Source: Cryptosporangium arvum DSM 44712
GTDB lineage: Bacteria > Actinomycetota > Actinomycetes > Mycobacteriales > Cryptosporangiaceae
Assembly: GCF_000585375.1 (NCBI RefSeq)
Contig: NZ_KK073874.1
Location: forward strand, 3,596,001 to 3,660,000
Length of the DNA: 64,000 bases
Reading direction: 5' to 3'
The notes beneath the pieces are model-generated. The model made no database searches. It was not told where the DNA came from and saw only the letters and a list, made by a program, of their open reading frames with translations. This document shows positions 49,894-57,378 of this stretch, in pieces. How positions within the stretch are numbered: position 1 is the first letter of the stretch; each line of letters begins with the position of its first letter. Position numbers and translations under genes: made by a program.

Positions 49894-50100
49894 TCATTCG
49901 GCGATCCGGGTGCGGTCGCACCAGACGAATACCGGGAGTTGTTCTCCGTCGAGCACTCGGAAGGTCCCGTTGTGGGTGTAATGCTCGTAGCCGTTCCCGT
50001 GCGCGATCTTGATCCGGCTTTCCAAGCCGCCCGCATCCACGCGGTAGCTCGTACCGAGGAACTCGTGCGGTCCACCGTCGAGCAGAACAAACGTGGTCAC
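49894..50100 (-). CDS. Small conserved protein, DUF5988-like
   Basis: A 68-residue protein beginning MTTFVLLDGGP and ending VFVWCDRTRIAE, with GNGYEHY in the middle. This pattern resembles the DUF5988 family of small actinobacterial proteins that often follow LuxR-type regulator genes; I make that link from memory of the family and hold it loosely. The GTG start has a strong GGAAGGAG site, 24 bases after the PAS-LuxR stop, so it is probably the second gene of that operon. Its function is not known. Confidence 0.7.
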   Translation of the reverse strand: MTTFVLLDGGPHEFLGTSYRVDAGGLESRIKIAHGNGYEHYTHNGTFRVLDGEQLPVFVWCDRTRIAE

Positions 50101-50124
50101 GTCGTGCTCCTTCCCAGGTCCGGG

Positions 50125-50820
50125 TCAGATCGTGAAGTCGGTTAACACGCGGGGAGGCCAGGAGCCGAGCCGGAAGATGCCCATCGAGTAGGCCTTCGAG
50201 ACCAGCGCGGGGCGGTTGTTGACCTTCAGCTTCCGCAGCAGCATGGCGACGTGGTACTCGACGCCACCGCGGCTGAGGAACAGCGCGGAGGCGAGCTGCA
50301 CCGTGGACACTCCGGCCGCGACGCCCTCGAGGACGCGAGTCTCCATCGAAGTGAGCAACTGCTGGCGACGGGCCAGCTGCTGATCGTCGTTCCCGGCGTC
50401 GGGGCTGAACAGTACGACGATTTTCTCGATCATTCCGGCACTGCCGGTCACGGCGATCCCGGTGAGCTCGCCGGCGAAAGCGGTGTCGTCGGGACGGAGG
50501 ACGATCATCGTCTCGTCGAATCGCACCCGCTGGCCGGTTGCGAGCCGGCCGAACTGCTCGGCGATTTTCTCGCGAAAGCTGGGATGGAGTAAATCGCAGA
50601 ATTGCTGACCGCAGATCTCCCACGATGCTCGACCGAACTGCCGAACCAATTCGACGTTCACGTCGATGATCGTGCTTTTGCGGTCCAAATTGGCTACGCA
50701 CATGCCGGGACGGCCTGCTCGGACGCGAGCTCGAGCCGGGTCGATTCGCGTGGCCTGCAGAGACGTCATCGCGTTCGCGTACAAATCGTCGGTCTCGAGT
50801 TCGGTGGTGCGGGCAGCCAT
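50125..50820 (-). CDS. PAS-LuxR transcriptional regulator (PimM/AmphRIV/NysRIV type)
   Basis: A 231-residue regulator with an N-terminal PAS sensor domain (about 35-135; ANLDRKSTIIDVN, QFCDLLHP) and a C-terminal LuxR helix-turn-helix (about 155-215; LTSMETRVLEGVAAG, FLSRGGVEYHVAMLLRKL). The tail SMGIFRLGSWPPRV is characteristic of the PimM group. PimM activates the pimaricin genes, and its homologues in other polyene clusters are interchangeable, so this is the likely activator of the PKS and tailoring genes. The ATG is followed downstream by the DUF5988-like gene in one operon. A site resembling the group's operator lies 21-36 bases before the start codon, suggesting autoregulation. Confidence 0.93.
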   Translation of the reverse strand: MAARTTELETDDLYANAMTSLQATRIDPARARVRAGRPGMCVANLDRKSTIIDVNVELVRQFGRASWEICGQQFCDLLHPSFREKIAEQFGRLATGQRVRFDETMIVLRPDDTAFAGELTGIAVTGSAGMIEKIVVLFSPDAGNDDQQLARRQQLLTSMETRVLEGVAAGVSTVQLASALFLSRGGVEYHVAMLLRKLKVNNRPALVSKAYSMGIFRLGSWPPRVLTDFTI

Positions 50821-50840
50821 GACTCACCAGCCCTTCGTGA

Positions 50841-50856
50841 AGAGAGGATTCCCGAG
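50841..50856. promoter_or_regulatory. Possible PAS-LuxR operator in the regulator's own leader
   Basis: AGAGAGGATTCCCGAG matches 12 of 16 positions of CTVGGGAWWTCCCBAG, and the right half (ATTCCCGAG) is perfect. It sits just upstream of the regulator start codon on the minus strand. Binding is inferred. Confidence 0.35.
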
Positions 50857-51021
50857 GTCCGGAAAGCCACGGTGCTCGAACGAATGAATCCGTTCAACGC
50901 CCGGCGCGCACGATCCGTTTTTTGTACGTCACCCGACGCATATTCGGGCGTCCGGCTCCGGCGCTGGCGCTCACTCCGACCTCCCTATTCCGGATAAGCC
51001 CGAGTTCTTTCCGTACGAAGA

Positions 51022-51049
51022 ATTATCTAGCACTCGTCCGCGATGTGAA
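51022..51049 (-). promoter_or_regulatory. Sigma70-like promoter for the PAS-LuxR operon
   Basis: On the minus strand, TTCACA (51044-51049) and GATAAT (51022-51027) are separated by 16 bases; each hexamer matches the consensus at five of six positions. The predicted leader to the regulator ATG at 50820 is about 195 bases. The surrounding stretch is locally rich in A and T for this genome. Confidence 0.5.
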
Positions 51050-51419
51050 CAGGCTCACAGCTGAGCTATCAACGCCCGGTTTTGCCTAGTCCGGTGTTGG
51101 TGTGATGCCCGTTTACGAGCGGAGATGCGGTCCGCGGGAGCGCGGGAGTGCCCGGATGGGCCTGCTGGGCGGCCCGATCGTGCCCGATTCGCGCCCGGCG
51201 CCGGAGATGTTCCGTCGTGGAGAGGACGCGGTGCTCCGCTGCCGCTCGGCCGGGCGCCCCCAATGACTAGGCAATATCCGGTCGCCGCGGCGACAACATG
51301 GAGTCACGTGCTGTCGCCGTCGGGGGTCGGCGAACACGCTTACACAGAGGATTTCCGAGACATACCAACATTCTGTCGTGTAGACACTCGACACCCACAA
51401 AGGACGAGGGGGAGCAACG

Positions 51420-52181
51420 GTGCACCACTCGGAACGACAACGCCGCATCCTGTCCACAGCACGCAGCGCGGGATATACCGACGTCGCGAAGCTGGTCGCG
51501 GATCTCGCGGTGGCCCCCGAGACGATTCGGCGTGATCTCCGCATACTGGAACGCCGCGGTCTGCTGAAGAGGACACATGGCGGTGCCTATCCGGTCGAGA
51601 CAGCCCGCTTCGAGACCAGTCTGGCCACCCGGACCACCCGCTATCTCGGCGAGAAGCGCCGGGTCGCGTCGGCGGCGATCGAACGGATCGGCAGCGCACG
51701 CACGATCTTCATCGACGAGGGTTTCACTCCGCAGCTCATCGCGCAGGAGTTGCCCCAGGATCGACCCCTCACCGTGGTGACCGCCTCGCTGGGTGCCGCC
51801 GCGGCCCTCGCCCACAACACCGCCGTCAGCGTGATTCTGCTGGGCGGCCGGGTGCGCGGCCGCACGCTGGCCACTGTCGACTTCTGGGGCACGGACATGC
51901 TGTCGGGGTTGGACATCGACCTGGCGTTCCTCGGCGCGAACGGCATCTCGCTCCAGCACGGACTCACCACTCCCGACCCGGCCGTCGCCGACGTGAAGGC
52001 GCAGGTGGTCCGAGCCTCGAGACGGCGCGTGTTCATCGGGGTCCACGAGAAGTTCGGTGTCTGCAGCTTCTGCCGTTTCGCCGAGATACCCGACCTCGAG
52101 GCGATCGTGACCGACGCCGCGCTACCCGGCGAGGAGGCCGAGCGGTACATGCGAGTAGGGCCTCAGGTCTATCGCGCGTGA
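51420..52181 (+). CDS. DeoR/GlpR-family transcriptional regulator
   Basis: A 253-residue repressor-type protein. The N-terminal DeoR helix-turn-helix is plain (RQRRILSTARSAGYTDVAKL, then ETIRRDLRILERRGLLKRTHGG), followed by the sugar-phosphate-binding DeoR C-terminal domain (FIDEGFTPQLIAQEL, VTASLGAAAAL, LLGGRVRG, GANGIS, VGVH-like IGVHEKFG). The GTG at 51420 follows AGGGGGAG. The family usually senses phosphorylated sugars and controls carbohydrate genes, but no such operon follows; the downstream genes are remnants. It may be orphaned or may link carbon status to the cluster. Confidence 0.9.
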   Translation: MHHSERQRRILSTARSAGYTDVAKLVADLAVAPETIRRDLRILERRGLLKRTHGGAYPVETARFETSLATRTTRYLGEKRRVASAAIERIGSARTIFIDEGFTPQLIAQELPQDRPLTVVTASLGAAAALAHNTAVSVILLGGRVRGRTLATVDFWGTDMLSGLDIDLAFLGANGISLQHGLTTPDPAVADVKAQVVRASRRRVFIGVHEKFGVCSFCRFAEIPDLEAIVTDAALPGEEAERYMRVGPQVYRA

Positions 52182-52205
52182 TCACAGCTGTCCCGTCCCG
52201 GCTGT

Positions 52206-52234
52206 CCCGTCCCGGCTTCGAGAGCCGGGACGGG
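52206..52234 (+). terminator. Hairpin terminator after the DeoR gene
   Basis: CCCGTCCCGGCT (52206-52217) pairs perfectly with AGCCGGGACGGG (52223-52234) around TCGAG. The left arm is part of a 14-bp direct repeat (GCTGTCCCGTCCCG twice, 52187-52214). No T tract follows. Confidence 0.65.
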
Positions 52235-52482
52235 TCACGCGTCGTCGCGCGGCACGTCGACGTGGGTGACGAGGTTGATGCCACCGTCGACGTGGATCAC
52301 CTCACCGGTGACAAAGGGACCGTGGTGAGCGCCAGAACCATCGCCGCGACGTCGGACGGTAACCCGAGCCGGCCCAGCGGCGTCATCGCCCCGGTACGCG
52401 CCGCCCGCGAGGCGAGGCTGCCCGACGTCAGCCGGGTGTCGACCGGCCCCGGGGTGTCGGTGCTGGTCGGCATGTCCGTCAC
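52235..52482 (-). pseudogene. Truncated, frameshifted short-chain dehydrogenase remnant
   Basis: Minus-strand reading from a GTG at 52482 gives GPVDTRLTSGSLA, then TPLGRLGLPSDVAAMVLAL, the C-terminal quarter of a classical SDR. One base is missing near 52320; in the next frame the protein goes on as FVTGEVIHVDGGINLV, the family's end. The Rossmann half and the Tyr-Lys catalytic part are absent. Its start overlaps the stop of the upstream remnant (GTGA), so both come from a former operon. Confidence 0.75.
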
Positions 52483-52840
52483 TCCTCACCTGGTTCGGGC
52501 CACGTGCCACCCATTTCCTTGGTGAGCCGCTCGCAGGCGGCCTTCAGCGCCGTGGCCTCGCGGGAGTCCAGCGCCGCGGGCAGCATCCGCTCGGTGCGAC
52601 GGCCGCGATCGTGGCGCACATTCCGGCCGCCGCGAACACCGGCGCCGCGAGGATGTAGATGCCGCGGTGGTTGACGTCGCTGCTCATCCCCGGCGATTCG
52701 ATGCAGAGGACTGGACCGCCACAGGCGTCGATACCGACGCGATCGAACGCACTCAGCAGGCAGTCGCGGAATGGATCGAAGACTGGGCAGCTGACCCACC
52801 CACCGTTCAGTGCGGCGCCATTTCGCTGGTCAACACCAGC
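52479..52840 (-). pseudogene. Decayed regulator-like remnant (possibly IclR C-terminal domain)
   Basis: Two minus-strand frames together read like an effector-binding domain: GIYILAAPVFAAAG in one frame and ATALKAACERLTKEMGG in the other, with a frame change near 52600. The first resembles the AAPVFD core of IclR-family C-terminal domains. No DNA-binding part is found. The assignment is weak; the frame break and coupling to the SDR remnant are seen directly. Confidence 0.35.
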
Positions 52841-52850
52841 GGCGGTGGGC

Positions 52851-53253
52851 TCATGGTTCGGCTCGGTCCTCGGACACGTCAACCCCCACGAGCGGTGTTT
52901 TCGCTGGTGGGGGTATCGCTTCGTGCGGTGCCGAGGCTTTCGGGCTCCTGTCGGCTTGGGCGGAGACGGTGTTGACTGCTCGGGCGGCGATGAAGACCAA
53001 CCCGGGGTGCGCGATGTTGGGGAAGACAACCCGATCTGTGCCGGATGTCCATCGGCGGTCGCCGAACCGTACAGCGGGGTGGGTTGCGCTCGGGGTCGTG
53101 GCCGGACGGGCAGGGAATGCCGGCGTCGTCAAGAATGCGAACGATGCGCGCGACGCTGTGTCCGGCGCGGCGTAGGGCGAAGATCCAGGCGACGTTGAAC
53201 GCCGTGGTCGCGTCGGGTTCCAGGCGGTGAAGCCGGCGACCCCCGTGCGCCAC
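52851..53253 (-). pseudogene. Serine recombinase remnant (recombinase-domain fragment)
   Basis: Minus-strand frames carry pieces typical of large serine recombinases: FNVAWIFALRRAGHSVARIV and DAGIPCPSGHDPERN in one frame, then a shift to RFGDRRWTSG and FPNIAHPGLVFIAARAV in another. The catalytic N-terminal domain is missing. It marks an old mobile-element insertion next to the cluster. Confidence 0.6.
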
Positions 53254-53359
53254 GTCGAGCGGGCGACGGCCTGGCGGGTCTTCTCGGCGACCAGGGGGCG
53301 CGGGCCGGGCACGGGGGACGTCACGCCCGGCAGGGTGGCCGCGCGTGCTCGTGCCGGTG

Positions 53360-53824
53360 GGTGGATCGCGGTACGCGCAGCGATCGGCACCGGTGTCGCG
53401 ATTGTCCGGGCAGCCCGAGGGCCGGGCCGAACGTCGCCGCGTCCGAGGCCGATCCGCCGGTGGTCACCGAGAAGGACCGGGTCGAACTCACCCGCGTCCA
53501 CCGGCTGCCGACCACGTTGCCTCCCGTCGAGGCCGGGATACTCGTGGGCCGATGGACCCCGCCAGTGGCGGCGGAGCGGCGTTCGTCGAGTTCGCGGACG
53601 ACGGCACCCGGACGGGTTCGGACGGCTGCAACGGCCAGGGAGACCGGTGGACCGTGACCCCGACGTCGCCGCTGGCCACCGACGGCCCGAGCGCGCTGAT
53701 CGGCTGCGACGGCGCTCCAGTGGGTGGCTGGCTCGCCGTGACCGCGATGGCGGGCTTATCGAGCGGTGTGCTGGTGCTCCTTGACCCGACCGGCGCCGAA
53801 GAAGGTCGTCTCCGGAGGTACTAG
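53360..53824 (+). pseudogene. META-domain (HslJ-like) protein remnant with frameshift
   Basis: One plus-strand frame ends with EAGILVGRWTP (about 53529-53561) and the next continues as AAFVEFADDGTRTGSDGCNG and then VLLDPTGAEEGRL to a stop at 53824. Together this is the order of a META domain, common in secreted actinobacterial lipoproteins. A single base is missing near 53562, and I see no signal peptide or lipobox upstream. Probably a broken gene. Confidence 0.55.
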
Positions 53825-53890
53825 CGGCTTCCCAGAGTTCTCACAGAAGCTCTGCGACGGCGGCTAGGCGGGCCCGTCAGCATCACCGGC

Positions 53891-54805
53891 ATGGCGATGA
53901 TCGACGTAACTGGACTGACGAAACGATACGGCTCCACGACGGTGGTGGACGACCTGTCGTTCACCGTGCGAGCCGGGCAGGTCACCGGCTTCCTCGGCCC
54001 GAACGGTGCGGGAAAGACCACCACTATGCGCATGATCGTGCGACTGGCCGCCCCGGACGGCGGCTCCGTCACGATCGACGGCCGCCGGTACAGCGACCTC
54101 CCGACGCCGCTGACCGAGGTGGGCACGCTGCTCGACGCCGGCGCGGTGCACGGAGCGCGGAAGGCGTACGACCACCTGCTGGCGCTCGCGGTCAGCAACG
54201 GCCTCCCCCGGCGACGCGTCGACGAGGTGCTGGCCCGAACCGGAATGGACAGCGCGGCGCGCAAACGGGCCGGCGAGTTCTCGCTCGGCATGCGGCAGCG
54301 CCTCGGCATCGCGGCGGCTCTGCTCGGCGACCCACCGGTCCTGATCTTCGACGAGCCGGTGAACGGGCTCGACCCCGAAGGCATCCGCTGGGTCCGCGAG
54401 CTCATGCGCTCACTGGCCGCCGAGGGTCGCGGTGTGCTGGTCTCCAGCCACCTGATGAGCGAGATGGCACAGACCGCCGATCACTTGGTCGTCGTCGGCC
54501 GGGGCAAGCTCATCGCCGACACCCCGATGAGCGACTTCATGCGCGCCGCCGGCGGCGGCACGGTCCAGGTCCGGGTCGACGACCCGGGCGCCCTGGCGCT
54601 CCGGCTCACCGCCGCGGGCGCGACCGTGCGGAACGGGCTCGAGTCCTCGCTGGTGGTGTCCGGCGTGACGGCCGGGGAGATCGGCGCGGCCGCGGCCGGT
54701 CTCGGCCTGGTGCTCAGCGAACTCACTCCGCAGCGGGCGTCGCTGGAGGACGCCTTCATGGAACTGACCAGCGACAGCGTCGAGTACCAGGGGGTAGTGG
54801 CATGA
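53891..54805 (+). CDS. ABC transporter ATP-binding protein
   Basis: A 304-residue ATPase subunit with Walker A GPNGAGKTTT (near residues 37-46), signature FSLGMRQRLG, Walker B VLIFDEPVNGLDP and H-loop SSHLM. The C-terminal 90 residues are of the kind found in drug/antibiotic efflux ATPases of the DrrA/CcmA type. The stop overlaps the start of the permease gene (ATGA), so the two form an exporter operon. It stands among gene remnants, 4 kb from the last biosynthetic gene, and differs from the fused ABC exporters usual in polyene clusters. A role in polyene export or resistance is possible but not shown. Confidence 0.92.
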   Translation: MAMIDVTGLTKRYGSTTVVDDLSFTVRAGQVTGFLGPNGAGKTTTMRMIVRLAAPDGGSVTIDGRRYSDLPTPLTEVGTLLDAGAVHGARKAYDHLLALAVSNGLPRRRVDEVLARTGMDSAARKRAGEFSLGMRQRLGIAAALLGDPPVLIFDEPVNGLDPEGIRWVRELMRSLAAEGRGVLVSSHLMSEMAQTADHLVVVGRGKLIADTPMSDFMRAAGGGTVQVRVDDPGALALRLTAAGATVRNGLESSLVVSGVTAGEIGAAAAGLGLVLSELTPQRASLEDAFMELTSDSVEYQGVVA

Positions 54806-55557
54806 ACCGCGCGCTGCAGTCGGAGTGGGTCAAGTTCCGTAGTCTGCGCTCCAGCTGGCTGACGCTGGCGTGCCTCTTCTTCGTCGGTCTCGGCATCACC
54901 GCCCTGTCCGCGGGCAACGCGGCAGCGGCGTACGCGGACGCCGGCGCGTCGTGGGACCCGACTGCCCACAGCCTCACCGCCTATATCGTCGCCCAGCTGA
55001 TCGTCGGGGTACTGGGCACGCTGATCGTGACGTCGGAGTACGCCACCGGTCTGATCCGCTCGACGTTGGCCGTCACACCGCGCCGCCACCGCGTGCTGGG
55101 AGCCAAGGTGGTGATCGCCGTTCTCGTGGCCGTGGTGGCAGGCCAGGTGCTGATGTTCGCGGCCTTCCTCATCGGACAACCGCTGATCGCCGGTCAGGAC
55201 GTACCGGAGGCAGGGCTCGGAGACCCCGGCGTGCTGCGCGCCGTGCTGGCCGGTGGGGTCTACCTCGCCCTGATCGCGTTGTTGGCCGTCGGGCTCGGCG
55301 CGATCATGCGGGCCACGGCGGGCGCGCTCACGGCCCTGGTGGGCATCGTCTTCCTGGTTCCCGCCCTGGCGGGCATCTTCCCGACGTGGATGCAGGACCT
55401 GTTCGCGATCTGGCCGACGCTCGGCGGGGCGGCCGCGCTGAGCACCGTCGCGGATCCGGACTTCCCCCACCCGTGGTGGAACCTGGCCGGTATGGGCGCC
55501 GCGATCGTCGGGGTGCTGGCCGTCGCCTTCCTGGTCGTGCGACGTCGCGACGTGTGA
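54802..55557 (+). CDS. ABC transporter permease (ABC-2 type)
   Basis: A 251-residue membrane protein with six predicted membrane segments: the first near residue 20-40 after EWVKFRSLRSSW, then about 62-80, 105-125, 150-170, 172-195 and 228-246. The loop SEYATGLIRSTLAVTPRRHR is typical of ABC-2 permeases that work with DrrA-type ATPases. It starts within the last codons of the ATPase gene and ends RRRDV. It would form the channel half of the exporter. The substrate is not predictable. Confidence 0.9.
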   Translation: MNRALQSEWVKFRSLRSSWLTLACLFFVGLGITALSAGNAAAAYADAGASWDPTAHSLTAYIVAQLIVGVLGTLIVTSEYATGLIRSTLAVTPRRHRVLGAKVVIAVLVAVVAGQVLMFAAFLIGQPLIAGQDVPEAGLGDPGVLRAVLAGGVYLALIALLAVGLGAIMRATAGALTALVGIVFLVPALAGIFPTWMQDLFAIWPTLGGAAALSTVADPDFPHPWWNLAGMGAAIVGVLAVAFLVVRRRDV

Positions 55558-55608
55558 GTCGGCCGGTCGCGCTGGCGCGCGGCTCCAGGTGGTACGGAAC
55601 GACGTGGT

Positions 55609-55634
55609 GGGCCGGGCGCGCGGACGCCCGGCCC
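55609..55634 (+). terminator. Hairpin downstream of the ABC transporter operon
   Basis: GGGCCGGGCG (55609-55618) pairs perfectly with CGCCCGGCCC (55625-55634) around CGCGGA, about 50 bases after the permease stop. There is no T tract. The rest of 55558-55761 shows no gene. Confidence 0.5.
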
Positions 55635-55761
55635 GGAGCGAGCCGCCACGCCGACGATCGGCGTCTGTGCACGCGCGACGGTTCTCTGCGCGCGTGTCCG
55701 CCCACGGCGGCCGTGGCGCCGGAGCTGGGGTAGGGCGCGGAGTACGCGATAAGGCGGCTAC

Positions 55762-56195
55762 TCAAGCCGCTACGAGACCGTTAGCCGTGCCCGCCACGCG
55801 CCCGCTCCGGTAGACCTGTGCTCGGTCGATCGGGTCGGCGTCGATCGGGATGCGGCGGAGACCGCCTAGTGCGTTGACCAGCGCATTTATCTCTTCGCTG
55901 GTCATCCGCTGGCGTCCGGTCAGCTCGCGGATCTTGGCCTCCGCCTGGACCCGTTCGGCGTGCACTTCGGCGGCCCACTGCTGGATGAGCGCCGGGTCGG
56001 TGCCGGCGGGCTCCCGCGGCCGTGAGCGCCTGGACGCCTTCGAAGTCCTCGGGCGTGACGATCGCGGGATGCGTCGGCTTCGTTGACCAGATCCGCTCGA
56101 ACGGCGGACTTGCTCCACGCGACGCCGGTTCGGTGGCTGTTGCGCTTCCGGTCGTGGGCGGAGGGGCACAGGATGCCGTCTCGGGTGAGTCCGCC
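55762..56195 (-). pseudogene. Second serine recombinase remnant (C-terminal coiled-coil region)
   Basis: The minus strand reads GILCPSAHDRKRNSHRTGVA and WSKSAVRADL (about 56190-56085). After a gap and frame change it continues as IQQWAAEVHAERVQAEAKI, ELTGRQRMTSEEINALV and then GGLRRIP. These are the recombinase-domain and C-terminal coiled-coil parts of actinobacterial large serine recombinases; the zinc-ribbon region between and the catalytic domain are missing. It resembles the remnant at 52851-53253 but covers a different section. Confidence 0.7.
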
Positions 56196-56223
56196 TGCCG
56201 TCCGCGGCCTTGGCGGGGTTGGG

Positions 56224-56430
56224 GTGCGGGCCAGCGTCACCGAGTCGGTACCGGCTCTGGTTCCCGATCGTGTTCGTTCGGGGCTGGCCTTCGGTTCGGC
56301 GGCGTTGGATTGCCACGGCCGGGTCAACGACCGCCCGATCCTGACCACGCTCGGCTGGGTGGGCGGGCAGCGGCTAGCGGTTCGTGAAGAGCCGGGCCTG
56401 ATCGTGGTGGCGATCCCTGCGGCGTCTTGA
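56224..56430 (+). CDS. Small AbrB/SpoVT-like DNA-binding protein, possibly truncated
   Basis: A 68-codon plus-strand frame from a GTG at 56224 reads AALDCHGRVNDRPILTTLGW then VGGQRLAVREEPGLIVVAI. This resembles one swapped-hairpin half of actinobacterial AbrB-type proteins, which usually have a second half after it; here the frame stops after the first half. No clear ribosome site. It may be a fragment rather than a working gene. Confidence 0.35.
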   Translation: MRASVTESVPALVPDRVRSGLAFGSAALDCHGRVNDRPILTTLGWVGGQRLAVREEPGLIVVAIPAAS

Positions 56431-56743
56431 CACGGAGGGGAGCCTTCATCGCGCTTCACACCGCCGCGGGCGATCGATGTCCTCGACACCGGCAGCGGGC
56501 CAGCTACCGGTCGGTATCTCGGCGCGTGGTGGCGATCGCGGTGGGCCTGGGCGCCGGTCAGTCGGCGTCGGCGACGCAGAGAAAGTGGAACCGGGCGTGG
56601 GCTTGGTCGATCAGCAGAGCGCGGCGAACCACCGAGCGGTCGGGTCGGCGGCGACCACCTCGAAGCCCGCGAGCAGGACGCCGCCGTTGCGGTGTACCTC
56701 GGTCAGTGCAGCCAACAGCCGAGCGACGGCTCGGCGGACGCCG
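56431..56743. other. Region without a convincing gene
   Basis: The minus strand contains a short protein-like run (ARLLAALTEVHRNGGVLLAG, then VVAADPTARWFAAL) directly after the HdeD gene, ending at a stop with a possible continuation in another frame (ARFHFLCVADAD). I do not recognise it; it may be the end of another decayed gene. Confidence 0.3.
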
Positions 56744-57358
56744 TCAGGTGGTGGCGGGTCGACGGTGGTGGCCCGTCGCTGCCGGATCGGGGCGTCCCAT
56801 CTGGCGCAGACGTAGACCGAGCATCAGCAGCGTGACGCCGAACGCGATGGCAGCGACACCGATCAGGACGACCAGGGTCAGGACTCCGGCGGTCGGCCAG
56901 ACGATCAGCAGAACGCCGAACAGCACGGACAACGCGCCGCTGAGGGCAAGCAGCCATTCGCGTCGCATCTCTTTGCGGAGGTGGAACGCGGCGACGATTT
57001 CCAGCAGGCCGGTCACGACGGCCCAGACAGCGATCACCCAGAGCAGCGCGAGGGCGGTGATCCCGGGCCAGATGAGCGCGATGACGCCGGCCAAGACGCC
57101 GGCGATGCCGCGGGCGAGGAGCCAGGCGCGGCGGCCAGGTGTGCGGCGCCCGTCCCGGTCGCCGCTCCGCTCGCCGGTCTGGTCGCCGAACGCGGTGATC
57201 AGAGTGAACACGCCGTCGACCAGCGCGTAGGCGCCGAAGGCGATGACCAACGCGAAGACGGTGATTTCGGGCCAGACGAGGGCGAGCACACCGAACAAGA
57301 CCGCGGCGACGCCACGCAGCGCCACCGCCCACCACTGACGGCTGAGTGTCTCCAACAT
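56744..57358 (-). CDS. HdeD-family membrane protein
   Basis: A 204-residue integral membrane protein of the HdeD/DUF308 family, with six membrane segments in three similar pairs (ALRGVAAVLFGVLALVWPEI, ARGIAGVLAGVIALIWPGI, LSGALSVLFGVLLIVWP), each with the family's FGxxLxxWP-like ending. I use the ATG at 57358 since GGAAGGGAA lies just upstream; an in-frame ATG at 57382 overlaps the preceding stop region. It begins 20 bases after the thioredoxin-reductase-like gene, so it is the last gene of the stress operon. HdeD proteins are linked to acid and envelope stress; the exact function here is unknown. Confidence 0.85.
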   Translation of the reverse strand: MLETLSRQWWAVALRGVAAVLFGVLALVWPEITVFALVIAFGAYALVDGVFTLITAFGDQTGERSGDRDGRRTPGRRAWLLARGIAGVLAGVIALIWPGITALALLWVIAVWAVVTGLLEIVAAFHLRKEMRREWLLALSGALSVLFGVLLIVWPTAGVLTLVVLIGVAAIAFGVTLLMLGLRLRQMGRPDPAATGHHRRPATT

Positions 57359-57378
57359 CGGGGGTTCCCTTCCAGACG

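Larger units (their letters stand above)
50821..51419. other. 599-bp intergenic region between divergent regulators
   Basis: This region separates the minus-strand PAS-LuxR gene from the plus-strand DeoR-type gene. It holds the promoter and operator candidates listed separately, and an A/T-richer stretch (51300-51410) leading into the DeoR gene. Short open frames here look random in codon use, and I see no gene. Confidence 0.6.

Noticed and set aside
51005-51022. Short inverted repeat TTCTT...AAGAA near the PAS-LuxR promoter as an operator
   Set aside because: Only five pairs with an asymmetric centre; expected by chance in this A/T-richer stretch.
56427-57230. 267-residue plus-strand frame opposite the HdeD gene
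   Set aside because: Composition is Arg/Thr/Ser-rich without a domain, and the opposite strand codes a clear six-segment membrane protein.
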